A DNA stretch of 64,000 bases from Variovorax paradoxus (GTDB taxonomy: Bacteria; Pseudomonadota; Gammaproteobacteria; Burkholderiales; Burkholderiaceae_C): positions 4,402,001 through 4,466,000 of the forward strand of contig NZ_JAUSXG010000001.1 of the NCBI RefSeq assembly GCF_030815855.1. The letters are read 5' to 3'. Below are positions 34,998 to 43,228 of this stretch, piece after piece; position 1 is the stretch's first letter; each line of letters opens with the position of its first letter. Made by a program: the position numbers and the translations under genes. A model generated the notes under the pieces. That model was not told the origin of the DNA. It searched no databases and was given only the letters and a program-made list of their open reading frames with translations.

Positions 34998-35756
34998 TCA
35001 GAACTCCTGCGAAACCGGCCGCAGCACCACCTCGTTGATGTCCACGTCGGCCGGCTGCTCCACGGCGTAGACCACAGCGCGCGCCACCGAGTCGGCGGGA
35101 ATCTGGTTGGCCTCGTAGAAGGCCTTCACGCCGGCCGCGCTTTCGGCGTCGGTGCTGCCGAACTTCAGCTCCGACTCGATCGCACCGGGCGAGACGATGG
35201 TCACGCGCACGCCGCTGTTGCCCATTTCGACCCGCAACCCTTCGGAGATGGCGCGCACCGCGTGCTTGGTCGCGCTGTAGACCGTGCCGATCGGCGTGAA
35301 CACCTTCAGTCCGGCGATGGACGCGACGTTGACGATGTGCCCGCTGCCCTGGGCCTGCATGCGCGGCAGCACCGCGGCAATGCCGTAGAGCACGCCCTTG
35401 ATGTTGACGTCGATGGTGCGGTCCCACTCGTCGACCTTGAGCCTTTCGATCGGCGACAGCGGCATCACGCCTGCGTTATTGACCAGCACGTCGATGCGGC
35501 CGAAGGCTTCGACCGTGGCGGCCGCGAGCTTTTCCAGATCGGCGCGCTTCGCCACGTCGGTCGCGACCGCAATCGCCTCGCCGCCGGCCTGGCGGATTTC
35601 GGCGACGAGCTTGTCGAGCCGGTCGGTGCGGCGTGCCGCGAGCACCACCTTGGCGCCACGTGCGGCCAGGTGGCGTGCGGTCGATTCGCCAAGCCCGCTG
35701 CTCGCGCCGGTGACGATGGCGACCTTGCCCTTGATGTTGTCTTGAACGGATGTCAT
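34998..35756 (-). CDS. SDR-family oxidoreductase (YdfG-like)
   Basis: A 252-residue classical short-chain dehydrogenase. The cofactor motif TGASSGLGESTARHLAARG is at residues 16-34, NNAGVMP is near 92, and the catalytic YSATK is near 160. ARRTDR after the second strand suggests NADP preference. The C-terminus DVDINEVVLRPVSQEF is like the YdfG/clavaldehyde group. The substrate is unknown, probably a hydroxy acid or small aldehyde. It is divergent from a LysR gene 142 bases away, its likely regulator. Confidence 0.88.
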   Translation of the reverse strand: MTSVQDNIKGKVAIVTGASSGLGESTARHLAARGAKVVLAARRTDRLDKLVAEIRQAGGEAIAVATDVAKRADLEKLAAATVEAFGRIDVLVNNAGVMPLSPIERLKVDEWDRTIDVNIKGVLYGIAAVLPRMQAQGSGHIVNVASIAGLKVFTPIGTVYSATKHAVRAISEGLRVEMGNSGVRVTIVSPGAIESELKFGSTDAESAAGVKAFYEANQIPADSVARAVVYAVEQPADVDINEVVLRPVSQEF

Positions 35757-35898
35757 GGAAATTCCTTTCGGGTGTGTTGAAGAAGTGCATGCAGTGTGGA
35801 AAATCCTGGCGTTCCCGTAAATGAAACTATTGCGACTTCAGAATTCCTTAAACTGGAACGCACCTCTTCTTTTGAGTTCTTTTCTGAAAGCACCCACC

Positions 35899-36783
35899 GT
35901 GGCCAACCGTCTCGAAGCCCTGCGCGTGTTCTGCACCGCTGCTGCCGCCGCCAACTTCCGCGAAGCCGCGGCGCGCCTGTCCGTCTCGCCGCAGGTCGTG
36001 ACGCGCGCGGTGCGCGAGCTCGAAGAAGAACTGGGCGAGCCGCTGTTCCACCGCAGCACGCGCGGCGTGCAGCTCACCGATTTCGGCCGGCAACTCGCGG
36101 AGCGCGCACGCGTGGCGGTGAGCGGCGTCGACGAGCTGTTCCACCAGATCGACCGGCGCACGCTGTCCCGCCACGCGGGCACGGTGCGGGTCACGGCGCC
36201 GCACATGTATGCGCGGCTCATTCCGCAGGCGCTCGCTCCGCTGCTGGCAGCGCACCCGGGGCTGGTGCTCGACCTGCGCCTGTCCGAGCAGCACGCCGAT
36301 GTGGTCGACGAACAGATCGACATCGGTATCCGCGTGGGGCCGATGCGCGACGCGCGCTTTGTTGCGCGCACCGTCGGGAAGATGCCGCTGCATGTGGTCG
36401 CGGCGCCGGCGCTCATCGAAAGGGTCGGCACGCCGGCGAGCCTCGATGCGCTTTCGGCGCTGCCGCTCACGGCGCTGATCGACCTGAGCTCGGGCCGTCC
36501 CTGGCCGTGGGCGTTCAGCAAGCGGCGAGTCGTCACTGTGACGTCACCGGCTTTCGTGACTGACGACATCGATGCCGAATGCGCCGCCGTGCTGGCCGGC
36601 GTAGGCTTCGGCCAGCTCATCGCGCCGCTGGCCGAGCCCTGGCTGCAAACGGGCGCGCTGGTGGCCGTGCTGGAGGCCGAGGCACCGGAGCCATGGCCGA
36701 TCAACGTCTACCGCCCGCAGCGCGCACCGGTGCCGGCGCGCGTGCGGCTGGTGTACGACGAGCTGATCCGGGTACTGCGCTGA
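35899..36783 (+). CDS. LysR-family transcriptional regulator
   Basis: A 294-residue LysR protein. The helix-turn-helix lies in NRLEALRVFCTAAAAANFREA and LSVSPQVVTRAVRELEEELG, followed by an effector domain with LDLRLSEQHADVVDEQIDIG. I prefer the GTG start at 35899, which gives the usual MANRLEALRVF beginning; ATG 35821 is in frame but adds 26 residues of unlike character and would lie in the promoter region. It probably controls the divergent SDR gene. A terminator follows at 36804-36843. Confidence 0.85.
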   Translation: MANRLEALRVFCTAAAAANFREAAARLSVSPQVVTRAVRELEEELGEPLFHRSTRGVQLTDFGRQLAERARVAVSGVDELFHQIDRRTLSRHAGTVRVTAPHMYARLIPQALAPLLAAHPGLVLDLRLSEQHADVVDEQIDIGIRVGPMRDARFVARTVGKMPLHVVAAPALIERVGTPASLDALSALPLTALIDLSSGRPWPWAFSKRRVVTVTSPAFVTDDIDAECAAVLAGVGFGQLIAPLAEPWLQTGALVAVLEAEAPEPWPINVYRPQRAPVPARVRLVYDELIRVLR

Positions 36784-36803
36784 ACGCGTGACGGCGCCCA
36801 AAC

Positions 36804-36843
36804 AAAAAAAAACGCGACGAGCTCTCGCCCGTCGCGCCGTTTT
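36804..36843. terminator. Bidirectional intrinsic terminator
   Basis: CGCGACG (36813-36819) and CGTCGCG (36830-36836) form a seven-base stem with a ten-base loop. A run of As is on the left and TTTT on the right. It lies between the convergent LysR and fumarylacetoacetase-family genes. Confidence 0.85.
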
Positions 36844-36857
36844 GTGGGCCTGCTTAT

Positions 36858-37706
36858 TTAAAGCTTGAAAGGCACCACTTCCTGGCGCTGCTCGCCCAGC
36901 CCTTCGATGCCCAGCGTCATCACGTCGCCCTTCTTCAGGTAGAGCGGCGGCTTCATGCCCAAGCCCACGCCGGGCGGGGTGCCAGTGGTGATCACGTCGC
37001 CCGGCAAGAGCGTCATGAACTGGCTCAGGTAGCTCACGATCTTGGCGATGCTGAAGATCATGGTCTTGGTGCTGCCGGTCTGCATGCGTTTGCCGTTGAG
37101 GTCGAGCCACATCGACAGCTTTTGCGGGTTGGGCACTTCGTCGCGCGTCACGAGCCACGGGCCGAGGGGGCCGAAGGTGTCGCAACCCTTGCCCTTGTCC
37201 CAGGTGCCGCCGCGCTCGATCTGGAACTCGCGCTCGCTCACGTCGTTGATGGTGCAGTAGCCGGCCACGAAGTTGAGCGCGTCTTTTTGCGAGACATAGC
37301 GCGCGCGCGTGCCGATGACCACGCCAAGCTCGACTTCCCAGTCGCTCTTGACCGAGTTCTTCGGCAGCATGACCGGATCGTTCGGGCCCTGGATGCAGCT
37401 GGTCGCCTTCATGAAGACCACCGGTTCCGCGGGGATCGGCAGGCCCGATTCGGCCGCATGGTCGGCGTAGTTCAGGCCGATGGCGATGAACTTGCCGACG
37501 TTGGCCACCGGGCTGCCGAAGCGCGGCTTGCCCTTGACCAGCGGCAGCTTGTCGACCTTCTGCTTCTGCAGCTTGGCAATGGCGGCGTCGCCGAGTTGTT
37601 CGGGTCCGATGTCCTTGACCAGCGCGCTCAGGTCGCGCAGGCGGCCTTCGTCGTCGATGAGGCCGGGCTTTTCCTTGCCGGGGTTGCCATAGCGAACGAG
37701 TTTCAT
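36858..37706 (-). CDS. Fumarylacetoacetate hydrolase family, probable 2,4-diketo-3-deoxy sugar-acid hydrolase
   Basis: A 282-residue FAH-family enzyme starting MKLVRYGNPGKEKPGLID. The metal-binding core is visible: DWEVELGVVIG near residue 122, NDVSEREFQ near 157, and VITTGTPPGVGLGMKPP near 240. The length and the start resemble hydrolases that split 2,4-diketo-3-deoxy-L-rhamnonate or -fuconate to pyruvate and lactate. The neighbouring SDR, UxaA and TRAP genes support a sugar-acid role. It ends the minus-strand operon sdr-sdr-fah, 35 bases after the SDR. Confidence 0.85.
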   Translation of the reverse strand: MKLVRYGNPGKEKPGLIDDEGRLRDLSALVKDIGPEQLGDAAIAKLQKQKVDKLPLVKGKPRFGSPVANVGKFIAIGLNYADHAAESGLPIPAEPVVFMKATSCIQGPNDPVMLPKNSVKSDWEVELGVVIGTRARYVSQKDALNFVAGYCTINDVSEREFQIERGGTWDKGKGCDTFGPLGPWLVTRDEVPNPQKLSMWLDLNGKRMQTGSTKTMIFSIAKIVSYLSQFMTLLPGDVITTGTPPGVGLGMKPPLYLKKGDVMTLGIEGLGEQRQEVVPFKL

Positions 37707-37741
37707 GTTGTCCTTTCTTGTGAGACTGATTGATTGACTAG

Positions 37742-38488
37742 CTAGTAAGTGGAGCGGCCGCCGGAGAGGTCGAACACGGCGCCGGTGGAAAACGAGCAAT
37801 CTTCGGTGCAGAGCCAGCCCACCATCGCGGCCACCTCCTCGACCGTGCCGAAGCGGCCCATGGGAATTTTCGAGCGCATGAACGCGATGTGTTCGGGTGT
37901 CATCTGGTCGAAGATGGCTGTCTTGACTGCCGCGGGCGTTACGCAGTTGACGCGAATGCCGGTGTCGGCCAGTTCCTTGCCCAGCGACTTGGTGAGCGCA
38001 ATCACGGCGGCCTTGCTCGCACTGTAGGCGCTGGCGTTGGGATTGCCCTCCTTGCCCGCGACCGAGGCGATGTTGACGATGCGGCCGTAGCCCTGCTTGC
38101 GCATCTCCGCGACCACTTCGCGGCAGCAGAAAAAGACGCCGTTGATGTTGACATCCATCACCTGCTGCCAGGCGTCCGCCGGGTAGTCCCAGAGCTTGGT
38201 GTTGGGCCCGGTAATGCCGGCGCTGTTGACCAGCGCGTCGATGCGCGGCGAATGCGCCAGCGTGGCCGCAACGGCCGCGGCCACGGACGGCTGCTGCGCC
38301 ACGTCGACCTTTACCGCGAAGGCCTTGCCGCCCAGCGCCGCCGCGGCCTTGACGGCCGCGGCCTCGTCGCGGTCCCACAGCGTGACGCTGCCGCCCGATG
38401 CGATCAGCCGTTCGGCGATGCCGTAGCCCAGCCCCGTTGCGCCGCCGGTCACCACCGCATGGCGGCCGGCGAAGTCGAGCTGGTTCAT
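37742..38488 (-). CDS. SDR-family dehydrogenase of the sugar-acid operon (first)
   Basis: A 248-residue classical SDR. TGGATGLGYGIAERLIASGG is near residues 14-33, NSAGITG is near 87, and the catalytic YSASK is near 153. The C-terminus FDLSGGRSTY is family-typical. It is probably an NAD-dependent dehydrogenase of a hydroxy or 2-keto-3-deoxy sugar acid. The ATG overlaps the stop of the other SDR gene (ATGA at 38485-38488), so the two are translationally coupled and precede the FAH-family hydrolase gene. Confidence 0.87.
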   Translation of the reverse strand: MNQLDFAGRHAVVTGGATGLGYGIAERLIASGGSVTLWDRDEAAAVKAAAALGGKAFAVKVDVAQQPSVAAAVAATLAHSPRIDALVNSAGITGPNTKLWDYPADAWQQVMDVNINGVFFCCREVVAEMRKQGYGRIVNIASVAGKEGNPNASAYSASKAAVIALTKSLGKELADTGIRVNCVTPAAVKTAIFDQMTPEHIAFMRSKIPMGRFGTVEEVAAMVGWLCTEDCSFSTGAVFDLSGGRSTY

Positions 38489-39219
38489 ATGGTGAGGCCG
38501 CCGTCCACCGTGAAGGCCTGGCCGGTTGCGAACACCGATTCGTCGCTGGACAGGAACACCACCACGGGCGCGATTTCCTCGGCTTGCGCGAGCCGCCCCA
38601 TGGGCTGGCGCGCGATGAAGGCCTTGCGCGCCGCATCGGGGTCCTCGTTGGCGTTGATGCGCTCGCCGAGCGACGGCGTGTCGACCGTGCCTGGGCACAC
38701 GGCATTGCAGCGAATACCGCGGGCCACGAAATCGGCCGCCACGCTCTTGGTGAGACCGAGCACCGCCGCCTTGGTGGTGCCATAGACGAAACGGTTGGGC
38801 AGGCCCTTCATGCTCGAGCAGACGCTCGCCATGTTGATGATGCTGCCGCGTCCCGCGGCCAGCATGCCGGGCAGCGCGGCCTGGATGGTCCAGAACTGCG
38901 CGCGCACGTTGAGCGCGAAGGCGAATTCGAGGTCCTTGTCGGTGGCATCGAGCGCGGTGCCGTTGTGCACCACGCCGGCGCAGTTGAACAGCACGTCGAG
39001 CGCGGGAAGACTCTTGAAGAAGGCACCGATCGCGTCCTTGTCCAGCACGTCGAGCCTGGCCGTGCGCACGTTGGCGACGCCCGCGTAGCGCTCGAGCAGC
39101 TTCTCGTTCACATCGGTCGCCCAGACCTGCGCGCCTTCGGCCGCCATGGCGAGCACGCTCGCGTGGCCGATGCCTTGTCCGGCCGCCGTCACGAGTACGG
39201 TCTTGCCCTTGAGTCTCAT
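38485..39219 (-). CDS. SDR-family dehydrogenase, probable 2-keto-3-deoxy-L-fuconate dehydrogenase type
   Basis: A 244-residue SDR with VTAAGQGIGHASVLAMAAEG, FNCAGVVHNG and the catalytic YGTTK (near 148). CNAVCPGTVDTPSLGERINA, near residues 173-192, is characteristic of the DHRS6-like group, which includes bacterial 2-keto-3-deoxy-L-fuconate dehydrogenases. It would make the 2,4-diketo acid that the FAH-family enzyme splits. It is the first gene of the minus-strand operon, whose promoter overlaps a palindromic operator (39302-39335). Confidence 0.86.
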   Translation of the reverse strand: MRLKGKTVLVTAAGQGIGHASVLAMAAEGAQVWATDVNEKLLERYAGVANVRTARLDVLDKDAIGAFFKSLPALDVLFNCAGVVHNGTALDATDKDLEFAFALNVRAQFWTIQAALPGMLAAGRGSIINMASVCSSMKGLPNRFVYGTTKAAVLGLTKSVAADFVARGIRCNAVCPGTVDTPSLGERINANEDPDAARKAFIARQPMGRLAQAEEIAPVVVFLSSDESVFATGQAFTVDGGLTI

Positions 39220-39296
39220 GCAATGTCTCCTTGAAGATGAATGGGAAACCGGCCGTTCAGGGTTTGGCCCGATGGCAATGGCGCGGTACGGATCGT

Positions 39297-39325
39297 ATTC
39301 TGAATTGGCCTTACCACTTGTCCAA
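39297..39325 (-). promoter_or_regulatory. Candidate promoter of the sdr-sdr-fah operon
   Basis: On the minus strand TTGGAC (39325-39320) is followed after exactly 17 bases by CAGAAT (39302-39297), a reasonable sigma-70 promoter. It lies 78 bases upstream of the first SDR start. The -35 box is inside the palindrome at 39318-39335. Confidence 0.55.
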
Positions 39326-39335
39326 TTCAGGACAA
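39302..39335. promoter_or_regulatory. Overlapping palindromic operators, probable GntR site
   Basis: TTGTCC-AATTCA-GGACAA (39318-39335) is a perfect six-base-arm palindrome. GAATTGG (39302-39308) and CCAATTC (39322-39328) form a second perfect pair overlapping it. They lie between the divergent SDR operon and the gntR gene and cover the SDR promoter. FCD-type GntR proteins bind such short palindromes, so this is probably the site of the adjacent regulator. Confidence 0.65.
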
Positions 39336-39352
39336 CCCTTAACTGCCACCCC

Positions 39353-40060
39353 GTGCCGCTACAGACCGTCGAACCCCAGCGCTTGTACCGCCAGATTGCC
39401 GACCAGCTTCGCGGGCTGATCAGCCAGGGCGAATTCGCGGTCGGCGCGCGGTTGCCGGCCGAGCGCGATCTGGCCAAGCAGCTTGGCGTGAGCCGCCCCT
39501 CGGTGCGCGAAGCGCTGATTGCGCTCGAGGTCGAAGGCTGGGTCGAGGTCAGAACGGGCTCGGGCGTGTATGTGCTCGACCGCTCGCATCGGGCAAGCAA
39601 GCCGGTGGCGCCCACGGAATGGGGACCGCTGGAGCTGATTCGCGCACGCCGCGTGGTCGAGGGCGAAACCGCCGCCATCGCGGCCGCAGTGGGCAAGCGC
39701 AAGGACATCGACGCCCTGACCCGCGCCATCGAGATGATGCGCGAGCTCGCCGACCGCGAGGTCATGCCGCTCGAGGGCGACCGTGCGTTCCACGTGGCCA
39801 TCGCCACGGCCGGCGGCAACGCCGTGCTGGTGGAAACGGTGCAGAGCTTCTGGGACTCCCGCAACGGGCCGATCTTCACGCGCCTCGGCGGCTATTTCGA
39901 AACGGTGCCGTCCTGGCGCTCGGCCATCGCCGAGCACGAGGCCATCCGCGATGCAGTGGCCGCGCGCGACGCCGAAGCCGCGCGCAACGCCATGCATGCC
40001 CACATGGACAACTCGCACCAGCGATTCAGCGCGAGCTGGCGCCGCGCAAAAGCCTCCTGA
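39353..40060 (+). CDS. GntR-family regulator (FadR/FCD subfamily)
   Basis: A 235-residue FCD-type GntR regulator starting at GTG 39353. The winged helix has LYRQIADQLRGLISQGEFAVG, LPAERDLAKQLGVSRPSVRE and SGVYVLD. The all-helical FCD domain has the metal-site residues Asp and His in DRAFHVAIA and the later His in EHEAIRDAV and HMDNSHQRF. FCD regulators of this kind respond to sugar acids or related carboxylates. It leads a probable operon with the TRAP genes, uxaA-like and ldh genes, starting dctP 43 bases later. Confidence 0.88.
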   Translation: MPLQTVEPQRLYRQIADQLRGLISQGEFAVGARLPAERDLAKQLGVSRPSVREALIALEVEGWVEVRTGSGVYVLDRSHRASKPVAPTEWGPLELIRARRVVEGETAAIAAAVGKRKDIDALTRAIEMMRELADREVMPLEGDRAFHVAIATAGGNAVLVETVQSFWDSRNGPIFTRLGGYFETVPSWRSAIAEHEAIRDAVAARDAEAARNAMHAHMDNSHQRFSASWRRAKAS

Positions 40061-40103
40061 ACGGCCCGCATCTTCTTCACATCACTACAACGGAGACAAA
40101 CCG

Positions 40104-41099
40104 ATGAACAGCAAACGCCAGACCCTCAAAGCCATCGCAGCCTGCGCCTTGGCAGCCACCGCACTGGGTGCCTCCGGCATCGCCGGCGCGCAAACCAAGC
40201 TCAAGTGGGCGCATGTGTACGAAACCTCCGAGCCGTTCCACAAATACTCGGTGTGGGCCGCGGAAGAAATCAAGAAGCGCACCAACGGCAAGTACGACAT
40301 CCAGGTGTTTCCGGCCTCCAGCCTCGGCAAGGAAGCGGACATCAACCAGGGCCTGACGCTCGGCACGGTCGACATCGTTTTGACGGGCGCCAGCTTCGCG
40401 GGCAACACCTACAAGCCGCTGGCGGTCACTTACTTTCCGTTCATCTTCCGCGATGCCGAGCATCTTCTGAAGTACGCCAAGAGCGATGTGTTCCAGGAGC
40501 TTGCCAAGGGCTACGACGAGAAGAGCGGCAACCACATCACGGCGCTCAACTACTACGGCGCGCGCCACGTCACGTCGAGCGCCGCCAGGCCTGTGAACAA
40601 GCCCGAAGACATGAAGGGCCTGAAGATCCGCGTGCCCGACGCACCGGCGTACCTGGCCTTCCCCAAGGCCCTGGGCGCCAACGCCACGCCGATCGCCTTC
40701 GCCGAGGTCTACCTTGCGCTGCAGAACAACACGGTCGATGCGCAGGAAAACCCGCTGCCGACCATCGAAGCCAAGAAGTTCTTCGAGGTGCAGAAGAACA
40801 TCTCGCTCACGGGCCACATCGTCGACTCGCTGCTGACGGTGACCTCGGGCCAGCTGTGGGGCAAGCTCTCGGCCGACGAAAAGAAGATCTTCACCGAGGT
40901 GATGCAGGAAGCCGCCGAAAAGACCGGCCGCGACATCATCGCCTCGGAAGTTCGCCTGACCGAAGAGTTCAAGAAGAAGGGCAACAACGTGATCACGGTG
41001 GACAAGGCCGCGTTCCGCGAAGCGGTGCTGAAGAACACCAAGCCGACCGACCACGGCTATCGCCAGCAGGACTACGACCGGATCACGGCAATCAAGTAA
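40104..41099 (+). CDS. dctP: TRAP transporter periplasmic receptor (sugar-acid type)
   Basis: A 331-residue DctP receptor with a signal peptide ending SGIAGAQ. The family segments are EEIKKRTNGKYDIQVFPASS, MKGLKIRVPDAPAYLAF and FAEVYLALQNNTVDAQENP. The Arg of KIRVP probably binds the carboxylate. CGGAG precedes the ATG. The receptor serves the DctQM genes that follow after an inverted-repeat pair. Its operon encodes a UxaA-type dehydratase, so the likely cargo is an aldonate or uronate. Confidence 0.92.
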   Translation: MNSKRQTLKAIAACALAATALGASGIAGAQTKLKWAHVYETSEPFHKYSVWAAEEIKKRTNGKYDIQVFPASSLGKEADINQGLTLGTVDIVLTGASFAGNTYKPLAVTYFPFIFRDAEHLLKYAKSDVFQELAKGYDEKSGNHITALNYYGARHVTSSAARPVNKPEDMKGLKIRVPDAPAYLAFPKALGANATPIAFAEVYLALQNNTVDAQENPLPTIEAKKFFEVQKNISLTGHIVDSLLTVTSGQLWGKLSADEKKIFTEVMQEAAEKTGRDIIASEVRLTEEFKKKGNNVITVDKAAFREAVLKNTKPTDHGYRQQDYDRITAIK

Positions 41100-41112
41100 G
41101 CACTCTCTTTCT

Positions 41113-41224
41113 CCCTCTCCCTCCGGGAGAGGGTTGGGGTGAGGGCAAGCGGCGGCGAATTTGGCGCATGGCCGGATCGAGCGCCCTGCGCCCTCACCCT
41201 GGCCCTCTCCCCGAGGTAGAGGGG
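41113..41224. repeat. Miniature inverted-repeat pair between dctP and dctQ
   Basis: Left: palindrome with arms CCCTCTCCC/GGGAGAGGG (41113-41133) and the tail TTGGGGTGAGGG (41134-41145). Right: the tail CCCTCACCCTGG (41191-41202) and a palindrome (41203-41224). The 45-base middle contains GGCGCAT and GAGCGCCCTGC, as in the copy at 19780-19880. These are the same ends as those of the DUF559 element. The hairpins lie in the transcript between receptor and permease genes and could stabilise the 5' part. Confidence 0.82.
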
Positions 41225-41232
41225 ACAACACC

Positions 41233-41790
41233 ATGAACGACGAAAAGATCATTGACGACGAAGGCCACTTCCACGCGGAAGACGAGGCCGTCGACCTTTC
41301 CTCCACCATTGCCGAAGGCTGGATATCGCTCGCGATCTTCTGGATGCTCGCGCTCACGGTGTTCTACCAGTTCGTCACGCGCTACGTGATGAACGACTCG
41401 GCCGCATGGACCGAGGAGGTGGCGCGCTACATGCTGATTGCCGTGGTCTTCATCGGCGCGGCCGTCGGCGTGGCGAAGAACAACCAGATCCAGGTCGACT
41501 TTTTCTATCGCCACATGCCGGCGGCCATGGGCCGCTGGATCTCGCGCGCGGTCGACGTGCTGCGCACCGCCTTCTTTGCCGCGGCCGTGGTCATGACCGT
41601 GCAGATGATGCTGAAGATCGGGAACACCACGCGCATGACCATCGTCGATGCGCCCATGAACATCGTCTACGGGCTGTGCCTGTTCGGCTTCATCGCAATG
41701 ACCTGGCGCTCGATCCAGGTGGCGCGCATTCACTGGAAGCGCGGCTACAGCGTGCTCGAACGTCCCGAATCCACGCTGGCTGACCGCTGA
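41233..41790 (+). CDS. dctQ: TRAP transporter small permease
   Basis: A 185-residue DctQ protein with four helices. The hallmark VTRYVMNDSAAWTEEVARYML is near residues 48-68, followed by AVGVAKNNQIQVDFF. I chose ATG 41233; upstream in-frame codons lie in the repeat and encode Pro/Arg-rich sequence unlike the family. The ribosome-binding site is weak (GGGGACAAC), since the right end of the repeat stops eight bases before the ATG. It pairs with the DctM encoded 22 bases downstream. Confidence 0.9.
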   Translation: MNDEKIIDDEGHFHAEDEAVDLSSTIAEGWISLAIFWMLALTVFYQFVTRYVMNDSAAWTEEVARYMLIAVVFIGAAVGVAKNNQIQVDFFYRHMPAAMGRWISRAVDVLRTAFFAAAVVMTVQMMLKIGNTTRMTIVDAPMNIVYGLCLFGFIAMTWRSIQVARIHWKRGYSVLERPESTLADR

Positions 41791-41812
41791 GGCACCCGAC
41801 GAGAACAACTGC

Positions 41813-43207
41813 ATGCTGAAAATATTCTTCCTCGTTTTCATGGCCGGCGGCATTCCGGTGGCCGTGGCCATGGCCGGCGCCTCGCTGGCCTACATCCTCG
41901 TGAGCGGCAGCCTGCCGCCTTTCGTCGTCATCCACCGGATGGTGAGCGGAATCGACAGCTTCCCGCTGCTGGCGGTGCCTTTCTTCATCCTCGCCGGCAA
42001 CCTGATGAACAACGCGGGCATCACCACCCGCATCTACAACTTCGCGCTGGCGCTGGTCGGCTGGCTCAAGGGCGGCCTGGGCCATGTGAACGTGCTCGGC
42101 TCGGTGATCTTCGCCGGCATGAGTGGCACGGCCATTGCCGATGCCGCGGGCCTCGGCACGATCGAGATCAAGGCGATGAAGGAGCATGGCTACTCGACCG
42201 AGTTCGCGGTCGGCGTGACTGCCGCCTCGGCCACGCTGGGGCCGATCATTCCGCCGAGCCTGCCATTCGTGATCTACGGGATGATGGCCAACGTGTCGGT
42301 GGGCGCGCTGTTCCTTGCGGGCATCTTGCCCGGCGCACTGCTGGCCATTCTGATGATGCTGACGGTGGCCTACTTCGCGCACCGCAACGGCTGGGGCGGC
42401 GATGTCAAGTTTTCCAGCACGCGTTTCTTCAAGGCCATGTGCGAACTGGCCGTGGTGATTGCCTGGCCGCTCCTGATGTGGCTGCTGGTTTCGAAGCTGG
42501 GCACGCCGCCGCAGCTCACGGTGTTTGCGGGGCTGGCATCGCTGTTCGTGCTCGACAGGATCTTCAAGTTCGAGGCGCTGCTGCCCATCATGACGCCGGT
42601 GCTGCTGATCGGCGGCATGAGCACGGGCCTGTTCACGCCCACCGAAGGCGCGATTGCCGCCTGCGTGTGGGCGATGATCCTGGGCTTCGGCTGGTACAAG
42701 ACGCTGTCGTGGAAGATGTTCGTCAAGGTCTGCCTCGACACCATCGAGACCACCTCCACGGTGCTGTTCATCGTGGCGGCCGCGTCGATCTTCGGCTGGA
42801 TGCTCACCGCCACGGGCGTGACCACCGACATCGCGAGCTGGGTGCTGGGCTTCACCAAGGAAGCCTGGGTGTTCCTGCTGCTGGCCAACCTGCTGATGCT
42901 GTTCGTGGGCTGCTTCCTGGAGCCCACGGCCGCGATCACCATCCTGGTTCCGATCCTGCTGCCGATTGCCACGCAGTTGGGCGTGGACCCGATCCACTTC
43001 GGCCTGGTGATGGTGCTGAACCTGATGATCGGCCTGCTGCATCCGCCGATGGGCATGGTGCTGTTCGTGCTGGCGCGCGTGGCGGGCCTGAGCTTCGAGC
43101 GCACGACGATGGCGATCCTTCCGTGGCTGATTCCGCTGCTGCTGGCATTGGTCGTGATTACCTATGTGCCGTCATTGGTACTGTGGCTGCCCAAAATGTT
43201 CTTCTAA
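41813..43207 (+). CDS. dctM: TRAP transporter large permease
   Basis: A 464-residue DctM protein, polytopic throughout. Conserved features are FPLLAVPFFILAGNLMNNAG near residue 45, FAGMSGTAIADAAGLG near 97, the helix-breaking IIPPSLPFVIYG near 145, and GLFTPTEGAIAAC near 270. It is slightly longer than the DctM at 8432. It is the transport channel for the sugar acid bound by the DctP at 40104. The UxaA-type gene follows after 21 bases. Confidence 0.93.
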   Translation: MLKIFFLVFMAGGIPVAVAMAGASLAYILVSGSLPPFVVIHRMVSGIDSFPLLAVPFFILAGNLMNNAGITTRIYNFALALVGWLKGGLGHVNVLGSVIFAGMSGTAIADAAGLGTIEIKAMKEHGYSTEFAVGVTAASATLGPIIPPSLPFVIYGMMANVSVGALFLAGILPGALLAILMMLTVAYFAHRNGWGGDVKFSSTRFFKAMCELAVVIAWPLLMWLLVSKLGTPPQLTVFAGLASLFVLDRIFKFEALLPIMTPVLLIGGMSTGLFTPTEGAIAACVWAMILGFGWYKTLSWKMFVKVCLDTIETTSTVLFIVAAASIFGWMLTATGVTTDIASWVLGFTKEAWVFLLLANLLMLFVGCFLEPTAAITILVPILLPIATQLGVDPIHFGLVMVLNLMIGLLHPPMGMVLFVLARVAGLSFERTTMAILPWLIPLLLALVVITYVPSLVLWLPKMFF

Positions 43208-43228
43208 CCCCACAACACGAGTTCCACG

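Noticed and set aside
36858..38783. Fusion of an SDR-like frame with the fumarylacetoacetase-family gene (641 codons)
   Set aside because: The upstream part is another phase of the SDR gene. ATG 37706 begins the conserved MKLVRYG start.
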